Below, one piece after another: positions 1 to 4,462 of a stretch of DNA of 6,070 bases. Where the stretch lies: positions 1 through 6,070 of the forward strand of contig JAUNUZ010000154.1 in assembly GCA_030537915.1 (NCBI GenBank). The letters are read 5' to 3'. The position numbers and the translations under genes are program-made. This DNA is from Micrococcales bacterium (GTDB lineage Bacteria > Actinomycetota > Actinomycetes > Actinomycetales > Dermatophilaceae). The notes under the pieces were generated by a model, which saw only the letters and a program-made list of their open reading frames with translations, ran no database searches and was not told where the DNA came from. Each line of letters begins with the position of its first letter. The stretch's first letter is position 1.

Positions 1-1302
1 GCCGTTCCACGGCTTGGTGACGACGTTGACCTTGACGCCGGCCTTCTCCAGGTCAGCGCGGATCGCCTCGTGAATCTTCTGCGGGTTCGGCATGTAGGGC
101 CGGGTGACCTCGGAGGGGTAGGCCACGGTCAGCGTCAACCCCTGCAGGACGGGCTTGGCGGCCTCCAGATCGTAGGGCACCGCCTTGAGCTCCTTGTTGT
201 AGCCGGCCACGGTGTCAGGCATCATCTGCGTCGCGACTGTGGCCCCCTCGGGCAGCTGGGTCTTCATGAGCTGCTCGCGGTTGATGGCCTGGTACAGCGC
301 CTTGCGGATCTTCAGGTCCTTGAGCTTCGGGTTCTTCTCCGGGTTCAGGCCCAGGTAGAGAATGTTGAAGGCCGGTCGGACCTCGACCTTGTTGCCCTCG
401 TCCTTCAGGCCCTTCCAGTCGACCGGGTTCGGCAAGTCGTAGCCGTCGATCGAGCCGGCCTGCAGCTCCTGTCGACGGGTCGATTCGTCGGGGATGATCT
501 TGAAGATCAGCTTCGCCGTCTTGGGCTTCTCGCCCCAGTATTGGTCGTTGGCCACGAGGCTGACGGTCTTGTTGGCCTCGTCGTACTTCTCGAGCTTGTA
601 GGGGCCGGTGCCGGCGGGGTTGCGTGAGTATTCGGGGTAGACGAAACCCTCGCCCTGGGCCTTGACGTCGTTGGCCTTGCCCGCGTCCATCGCCTTCGGG
701 CTCTGCATCGAGAACGACGCGAGCGAGAGCATGGCCGGGAACTTCGACGTCGCCTCCTTGACCGTCAGGACCGCGGTGTTGGGGTCCTTGGCCGCGCAGC
801 CCTGGTAGAGCGAGTCGGATGCCTTGGACTTGAAGCCACCCATGGTCGTGGACCAGTACTCGGCGGGGCCGCTGGCGGCGACGTCGTTCTGGTCGTACAT
901 CCGCTCGAAGTTCTTGCACACCGCGTCAGCGTTGAAGGGCTCGCCGTCGGTGAACTTCACCCCTTGGCGCAGGGTGAAGGTCCATTGCTTGCCGTCGGTC
1001 GACGGCTCCCACTTCTCGGCCAGGCCGGGGGCCAAGTCGGCGGTACCGGGCTTGATGGAGAGCAGCCCGTCGAAGATCTGCCGAGTCACCCGGAAGGTCT
1101 CACCGTCGGTCGCGTAGAACGGGTCGAAGACCTCCGGTGCACCCGCGGCGCCGAAGGTGAAGGTGCCCTTGAAGTCGCCGCTACTGCCACCGCCTGTTGC
1201 GCCGCCGCCACTGTCCGCCCGGTCCGACTGCGCGCAGCCCGACATCACCAGGGCCACCGACGCCATCAGGACGACCGGGGTCGCCTTCCGCCTCATCGTC
1301 AT
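1..1302 (-). CDS. ABC transporter substrate-binding lipoprotein, family 5 (peptide/nickel type), C-terminus cut by window edge
   Basis: This is the extracytoplasmic binding lipoprotein of an ABC importer for oligopeptides or related solutes (SBP_bac_5, DppA/OppA-like). 434 residues are visible; family members usually have 500-600, so the end of the protein lies left of base 1. The N-terminus is a type II signal: MTMRRK, a hydrophobic stretch (residues 8-20), then a lipobox ending MSGC with lipidated Cys23. A Gly/Ser-rich tether follows (about 31-42). Family hallmarks are DGLLSIKPGTADLAPGLAEKW (about 78-98, lobe I), FTLRQGVKFTDGEPFNADAV (109-128), GTGPYKL (231-237), a YWGEKP segment (256-260) and IRKALYQAINREQL (332-345). 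Cys129 and Cys169 may form a disulfide, as I recall for actinobacterial relatives. The start at 1302 is preferred because GGAG lies 5 bases upstream; ATG 1296 would put it 11 bases away. The substrate cannot be told from sequence. Permease genes would be expected to the left. Confidence 0.93.
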   Translation of the reverse strand, partial: MTMRRKATPVVLMASVALVMSGCAQSDRADSGGGATGGGSSGDFKGTFTFGAAGAPEVFDPFYATDGETFRVTRQIFDGLLSIKPGTADLAPGLAEKWEPSTDGKQWTFTLRQGVKFTDGEPFNADAVCKNFERMYDQNDVAASGPAEYWSTTMGGFKSKASDSLYQGCAAKDPNTAVLTVKEATSKFPAMLSLASFSMQSPKAMDAGKANDVKAQGEGFVYPEYSRNPAGTGPYKLEKYDEANKTVSLVANDQYWGEKPKTAKLIFKIIPDESTRRQELQAGSIDGYDLPNPVDWKGLKDEGNKVEVRPAFNILYLGLNPEKNPKLKDLKIRKALYQAINREQLMKTQLPEGATVATQMMPDTVAGYNKELKAVPYDLEAAKPVLQGLTLTVAYPSEVTRPYMPNPQKIHEAIRADLEKAGVKVNVVTKPWNG

Positions 1303-1305
1303 GGT

Positions 1306-1311
1306 CTCTCC
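1306..1311 (-). promoter_or_regulatory. Ribosome binding site of the binding-lipoprotein gene
   Basis: On the minus strand this reads GGAGAG. Its GGAG core ends 5 bases before the ATG at 1302 and 11 bases before the second in-frame ATG at 1296. This spacing is the main reason for choosing the upstream start. Confidence 0.6.
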
Positions 1312-1443
1312 GCTTCGTGTCGCGAGGGACACCGTCGTCGCCCCGCCGCTGGTCAGCACGCGGATCACGGTCGATGCGGTCGCACCATACGATGCCGCGG
1401 GCTACCGGGGAACCTAAGCCCACGGGGCATGTGTGCGCAGAAG

Positions 1444-1483
1444 AACGCGGCCGATCGTTGCACGAGTGAGATGAAGCCGCGTC
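1444..1483 (-). terminator. Possible terminator hairpin at the end of the GH26-like gene
   Basis: On the minus strand, ACGCGGC (1482-1476) pairs perfectly with GCCGCGT (1451-1445), plus one possible G-U pair outside. The loop is 24 bases. The 3' arm runs into a short pyrimidine-rich tail (TTCTTCTG). The 5' arm overlaps the TGA stop codon at 1482-1484. The long loop and weak U-tract make this only a candidate; it could also simply be GC-rich sequence. Confidence 0.3.
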
Positions 1484-2591
1484 ACCACAGCTGTCGGTAG
1501 AGGGCGGCTGACTTCGGGTTCTGCGGGGCCTCGGTCCACAGCGAGCTGAGCATCGTCTTGCCCGGCTCGTTGAAGTAGTTCTCCATCACGAGGATGTCGG
1601 CGTTCGCGTCGAAGAACTGCTTCATCTTGCGGATGTAGAACGGGTTGTCCCCATGCCCGTCGCGGTTCTTGGGTGCCAGCCCCCACTCACTGAAACTGAG
1701 TCCCTTGCCCTTGGCGCGCGCGAACTTGGCGACGTCGGCGACCCCGACCGCCTTGGCCGGGCTGATGGAGCGACGCCAGGAGGCCTCGCTGTTCGCGCCG
1801 ATGACGTCCCAGTCGTAGGCCGAGCAGCCGATGAGCTGGACGACGTCGTTGCCGGGGTAGAGCTTGGTGAGGCTGTCCAGGCGGTTCGTCTGACCCCGCA
1901 GTTGCGTGCCGCAGTTGATGTCGAAGGCGAAGACGAGGCCGGGCGCCTCCTTCTTCATGACCTGGGCGACGCGGCGGTAGGCGTTGCGGTAGTTCTTGGC
2001 CGTCGCGGAGGTGACACTGAACGGCATCCACGTGCCGTTGGCCTCCCAGCCGATGCGCACGACCGACGTCCCCCGACCTCGGCTGCGCAGGTCCTTGGCG
2101 ACCTTGCGGAAGGTCGCATCGTGCTTCCCGGCCGCAACGGCGGTGAGCTGGCTCGGCTTGGCGTTGCGGGGCAGGAGCGGCAGGCCGTAGACGAGGCGCC
2201 CCTTAAAGCCCCTGAAGGTGTCGATGTGCCAGGTCGAGTTCTGCAGCTGGGTCCAGGTGTTCCACTCCGGGAAGGTCAGGGTCGAGTCGCTGGGGGTCCC
2301 GCGCCAGGGGCCCCAGGCGCTCGCGCGCTTGGCGTTCATCCAGCCGCCGACCCAAGCTCCCGAGTGCCAGGGCAGCCGGGACGCCGAGGTTCCCAGATAG
2401 CGCTTGGCGGCGGCGCCGGAGCGCCCGGCAGCCGGCTGCGCCGCGGATGGTTGCGCGGCAGTTGCTCGCGCGACAGATGCGGTCGGCGTGCGGAGCGCGG
2501 GGGCCGCGGCGAGCGCGGGCATCCCGAGGCCGACCGCGAGCAGGGGCGCGCTCAAGACGGCGGTGAGGGATGTGACGAACGCGATGGGCAT
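1482..2591 (-). CDS. Secreted glycoside hydrolase, GH26-like (mannanase-type fold)
   Basis: A predicted exported polysaccharide hydrolase of 369 residues. An uncharged hydrophobic signal segment (residues 1 to about 30, with ALA-type cleavage sites) is followed by an Ala/Thr/Pro/Ser-rich linker (about 31-64) and one catalytic domain. Two Glu motifs match a retaining clan A (beta/alpha)8 glycosidase: RIGWEANGTW, with Glu183 as the likely acid/base, and LSFSEWGL, with Glu302 as the likely nucleophile. The downstream GDNPFYIRKM and ENYFN segments look like actinobacterial proteins usually labelled GH26. Classical GH26 mannanases have HEMNG at the acid/base, so the substrate (mannan, another beta-glycan, or the organism's own exopolysaccharide) is open. 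Cys227 and Cys256 could form a disulfide. I chose ATG 2591 because GAGAGG lies 5 bases upstream; the in-frame TTG at 2609 has no such site and is preceded by an in-frame TAA. No carbohydrate-binding module is present. Confidence 0.8.
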   Translation of the reverse strand: MPIAFVTSLTAVLSAPLLAVGLGMPALAAAPALRTPTASVARATAAQPSAAQPAAGRSGAAAKRYLGTSASRLPWHSGAWVGGWMNAKRASAWGPWRGTPSDSTLTFPEWNTWTQLQNSTWHIDTFRGFKGRLVYGLPLLPRNAKPSQLTAVAAGKHDATFRKVAKDLRSRGRGTSVVRIGWEANGTWMPFSVTSATAKNYRNAYRRVAQVMKKEAPGLVFAFDINCGTQLRGQTNRLDSLTKLYPGNDVVQLIGCSAYDWDVIGANSEASWRRSISPAKAVGVADVAKFARAKGKGLSFSEWGLAPKNRDGHGDNPFYIRKMKQFFDANADILVMENYFNEPGKTMLSSLWTEAPQNPKSAALYRQLW

Positions 2592-2596
2592 AGCGA

Positions 2597-2602
2597 CCTC
2601 TC
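2597..2602 (-). promoter_or_regulatory. Ribosome binding site of the GH26-like gene
   Basis: The minus strand reads GAGAGG, 5 bases before ATG 2591. It decides between that ATG and the in-frame TTG at 2609, which has no purine-rich site upstream. Confidence 0.6.
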
Positions 2603-2611
2603 GAACCAAGA

Positions 2612-2656
2612 CGGCTTAGCCGCAGAGGCGACGCTTTCCCTCGGGGCCCAGGCCCC
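2612..2656 (-). promoter_or_regulatory. Structured 5' leader of the GH26-like gene: three adjoining hairpins
   Basis: Read on the minus strand, three stems follow one another directly upstream of the ribosome binding site. The first is GGGGCC/GGCCCC (2656-2643, with little loop, so probably five pairs around CTGG). The second is GAGG/CCTC (2642-2625, ten-base loop). The third is CGGC/GCCG (2622-2612, loop TAA). If transcription starts near 2708 the leader would be about 117 bases long. I do not recognise a known riboswitch: the c-di-AMP (ydaO) and c-di-GMP (GEMM) core motifs are absent. High GC alone produces short stems, so function is unproven. Confidence 0.25.
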
Positions 2657-2702
2657 ACACGCAGAAATGCTCATGACTACCGACGAGCCGGCCGCCCCCG
2701 GG

Positions 2703-2719
2703 CCTTAGGAAAGCTAAGG
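2703..2719. repeat. Perfect 6-bp inverted repeat (possible operator) upstream of the GH26-like gene
   Basis: CCTTAG (2703-2708) and CTAAGG (2714-2719) are perfect inverted arms around GAAAG. It is notably AT-richer than its surroundings and lies 112-128 bases before the ATG at 2591. It overlaps the candidate -10 box and would cover the predicted transcription start, a typical place for a repressor site. It does not fit the TTAGG/CCTAA arrangement of DtxR/IdeR boxes. The cognate regulator is unknown. Confidence 0.4.
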
Positions 2720-2745
2720 TACGGGCCACCTGGGCGGTCGTCCAA
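2716..2745 (-). promoter_or_regulatory. Candidate promoter for the GH26-like gene
   Basis: Minus strand TTGGAC (2745-2740) and TACCTT (2721-2716) are separated by 18 bases. Each matches only three of six positions of the housekeeping sigma consensus, but TANNNT and TTGNNN are common in high-GC actinobacteria. The start would fall near 2708, inside the inverted repeat described at 2703-2719. Confidence 0.22.
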
Positions 2746-2895
2746 GTCGCTAGGACGCAACCGGGGTGCCCAGGGTGCGCTGATTCGGGAGCTTGGTTGC
2801 AGCGCAACGGAATCGAATTGCACCGGCCGGGGCCGGCCGACGTTCCGCTGGTTGAGATGCACGATCCGATGATCGCGAAGGCATCTGCCGGGTCG
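2720..2895. other. Intergenic stretch with several short perfect inverted repeats, no gene seen
   Basis: This lies between the NYN gene and the predicted promoter of the GH26-like gene. I see no convincing coding frame: the frame open across 2616-2942 has no recognisable protein features and runs into the NYN gene. It holds GTTGC-AGC-GCAAC (2796-2808), CCGGCC-GG-GGCCGG (2823-2836) and CGATC-CGAT-GATCG (2862-2875). These could be part of a small RNA or an extended 3' untranslated region, or be chance products of high GC. Confidence 0.35.
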
Positions 2896-2911
2896 GAGCC
2901 ATCTTTGGCTC
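2896..2911 (-). terminator. Hairpin at the end of the NYN gene, possible U-less terminator
   Basis: GAGCCA and TGGCTC are perfect six-base arms around a four-base loop (AAGA on the minus strand). The hairpin begins at the last base of the TAG stop codon. No T-run follows on the minus strand, so if it terminates transcription it does so in the U-poor manner described for some actinobacteria. It could instead protect the mRNA 3' end. Confidence 0.4.
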
Positions 2912-3474
2912 TACAGGAACTCCAGGGGGTCGAACTCGTCAATCGGGATGATCCGTACCCGCGGCAAACGACTCGTGAAGGCCTGCACGTCGTATTCGAG
3001 ATCGAAGAAGTGCAGGCCCTTGTCGGTCAACCCCGCGAAGCGAGAATTGCGAAATTCTCGGAAGGCGACAAGGCCCACCCGACGCCCGTCGCACAGGCTC
3101 TCGAGCTCGCGGTGGAAGTCGCCGTCGTGGCTGACGAGCATGGCGTCGGCCGCAATGGTGCGCAGCGCGCTGAGGGTGCGCTGAATCGCGATGTCGACGA
3201 CCTTGTCGTGGCTGGCCCCGCTGAGTGGGATCGGCTTGTAGCCCAGCGCCAGGAGCGCCTGGATGAAGCCCATCGGTAGGTCGTTGTTCGCGGCGAGGAA
3301 GAACAGGCCTTTGACCGGCTGCCCCCAGCGCGCCTCGGCGAAGCTGAGCACCCGGTCCCAACGCGGCCGCTCCTCGGGGTTGGGTCGCCGGTTGAGGATT
3401 GACGTCCCCAGGGTGGCGTCGATGTTCTCCCCGTCCACGAGGACGTAGGTCGTTCGCTCACCGGGTGCGCTCAT
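2911..3474 (-). CDS. NYN domain protein (PIN-like nuclease fold, LabA/DUF88 type)
   Basis: A 187-residue cytoplasmic protein made almost entirely of one NYN domain, a predicted metal-dependent ribonuclease fold. The acidic set expected for the active site is present: VDGENID (Asp14, with Glu16 and Asn17), an ASHDKVVDIAI helix (Asp90, Asp94) and SHDGDF (Asp117, Asp119). The alternating hydrophobic strands YVLVD, GLFFLAAN, AMLVSHDGDF and VGLVAF fit the Rossmann-like core. The C-terminal tail IIPIDEFDPLEFL is acidic and may be a docking segment; this is inference. The ATG at 3474 is preceded only by a weak AGG eight bases away. No antitoxin-like or RNA-modification gene adjoins it, and it lies 142 bases downstream of the ABC permease gene, so an operon with the transporter is uncertain. 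Family members are proposed to act in RNA processing or decay; a specific target cannot be given. Confidence 0.85.
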   Translation of the reverse strand: MSAPGERTTYVLVDGENIDATLGTSILNRRPNPEERPRWDRVLSFAEARWGQPVKGLFFLAANNDLPMGFIQALLALGYKPIPLSGASHDKVVDIAIQRTLSALRTIAADAMLVSHDGDFHRELESLCDGRRVGLVAFREFRNSRFAGLTDKGLHFFDLEYDVQAFTSRLPRVRIIPIDEFDPLEFL

Positions 3475-3541
3475 GGGCTCAACCTACGACTTGGGGTCGC
3501 TGCCGGGTGCCTACCAGGGCCTGATGCGGGAGCGTCACCGC

Positions 3542-3581
3542 CGGGTCGCACCAGAGCGGCGCCACACGCGCACGAGACCCG
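3542..3581 (-). terminator. Inverted repeat downstream of the ABC operon, weak terminator candidate
   Basis: On the minus strand CGGGTC (3581-3576) and GACCCG (3547-3542) are perfect arms around 28 bases that can pair partly with each other (CGTGC with GTGCG including wobbles). A smaller GCGC-TTC-GCGC stem sits next to the permease stop (3615-3605). No T-run follows either. This 142-base gap between permease and NYN gene shows nothing else I can support. Confidence 0.2.
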
Positions 3582-3616
3582 ACTGCGTGGGCTGAGCCCT
3601 GTCGGCGCGAAGCGCG

Positions 3617-4462
3617 TCAGCTGAGGATGTCCTTGCGGCGGAACCACCAGTACGCGACCGCGATGGTGATGACGCCGTAGATGAGGGACCACAGGGCGCT
3701 GAGCTGGATGTTGGTCCAGGCGATGTCCGGTGCGAGCGCTCCGGCCCAGGCGCGGGAGTAGTGCATCGGCAGGGCGTGGCGCAGGTCGCCGAGCGCATCG
3801 ATCGTGTCGAGGATCGAGGAGACGATCGTGACGAGCACGGCTCCGCCGACGGCGCCCAAGGGTGCGTCGCTGAGCGTGCCGATGAGCAGCGCGATGCCGA
3901 CGACCTGCACGAGCGTGATGGCAACGGCAGCGGTGGCAAGCACGAGTCGAGGCAGGAAGTCGCCCCAGTCGAGGCCCACGCCGGCTGGGCTGGTGAAGGG
4001 CGCCCAGCCGTAGGCGACACCTCCGACCAGCAGGGCCCACGCGGGCAGCAATGCGGCGGCCAGCGCGGTCGAGGCGAGTGCGACGGTCAGTTTGCTGGTG
4101 AGCAGACGAGCCCGGCTCACCGGCGCGACGAGCAGGTAGCGCAGCGACGACCACGAGGCCTCCGCGGGGATCGCATCGCCCGCGAAGAGCGCGGCGAGGA
4201 TGACGAGCAGGAAATCGCTTGCTGCGAAGATGCAGAAGACCGCGAAGTTGGCGGATCCGCTCTGGGCGAGGTCGACGAAGCGGCCGCCGCCCGAGCCGCC
4301 GTCACCGAGGGAGAACGCGCCGACGAGAATGAGCGGCAACGCGAGGAGGAGTCCGAAGGCCCACACGGTGCGGCGCCGGCCCAGCTGTCGGCCCAGCTCG
4401 GCCCGCCAACGCAGCGGCCTCTTCCCGGGCCGGGTCGCCTGCGCGCTGGTCCGGCGGCTCAT
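3617..4462 (-). CDS. ABC-2 type transporter permease
   Basis: A membrane subunit of an ABC exporter, 281 residues. A basic cytoplasmic N-terminus (many Arg up to residue 31) precedes six predicted membrane helices at about 33-51, 71-93, 125-150, 170-196, 201-220 and 255-274. Between helices 2 and 3 is the family's characteristic cytoplasmic segment GDAIPAEASWSSLRYLL (95-111) with APVSR, where coupling to the ATPase is expected. The protein ends FRRKDILS, like many ABC-2 permeases. It is encoded directly after the ATPase fusion gene with a 4-base ATGA overlap, so the two are almost certainly translated together. Only one permease gene is visible, which suggests a homodimer paired with two ATPase chains. 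The transported substrate is unknown; relatives export antibiotics, lipids or peptides. Confidence 0.9.
   Translation of the reverse strand: MSRRTSAQATRPGKRPLRWRAELGRQLGRRRTVWAFGLLLALPLILVGAFSLGDGGSGGGRFVDLAQSGSANFAVFCIFAASDFLLVILAALFAGDAIPAEASWSSLRYLLVAPVSRARLLTSKLTVALASTALAAALLPAWALLVGGVAYGWAPFTSPAGVGLDWGDFLPRLVLATAAVAITLVQVVGIALLIGTLSDAPLGAVGGAVLVTIVSSILDTIDALGDLRHALPMHYSRAWAGALAPDIAWTNIQLSALWSLIYGVITIAVAYWWFRRKDILS
4459..4462 (-). promoter_or_regulatory. ATGA stop-start overlap (translational coupling)
   Basis: The TGA of the ATPase gene (4461-4459) and the ATG of the permease (4462-4460) share bases in ATGA. No strong ribosome binding site precedes the permease start, so reinitiation by ribosomes leaving the ATPase gene is likely. 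Confidence 0.75.

Noticed and set aside
215..919. 234-codon minus-strand open frame inside the binding-lipoprotein gene
   Set aside because: It is out of frame with the lipoprotein, whose frame is open from 1302 to base 1 and carries all family motifs. The Arg/Gly/Gln-rich product looks like a shifted reading.
1384..1389. TATGGT as a -10 box for the binding-lipoprotein gene
   Set aside because: It fits TANNNT, but no hexamer at 16-19 bases upstream resembles TTGACA (best TTCCCC), so I cannot support a promoter.
1653..2708. 351-codon plus-strand open frame opposite the GH26-like gene
   Set aside because: It is antisense to a gene with clear catalytic motifs, has Ala/Gly/Arg/Val-biased sequence without domains, and is the usual by-product of high GC third positions.
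2703..2719. DtxR/IdeR iron box at the palindrome
   Set aside because: Iron boxes have outer TTAGG and CCTAA half-sites in a 19-base frame; here the arms are CCTTAG and CTAAGG and the alignment is poor.
2796..2840. tRNA-like T-arm (TTCGATTCC on the minus strand)
   Set aside because: No matching acceptor, D-arm or anticodon stem could be laid out around it.
2616..2942. 108-codon minus-strand open frame across the NYN/GH26-like gap
   Set aside because: It starts inside the NYN gene in another frame, has no recognisable domain, and no convincing ribosome binding site.
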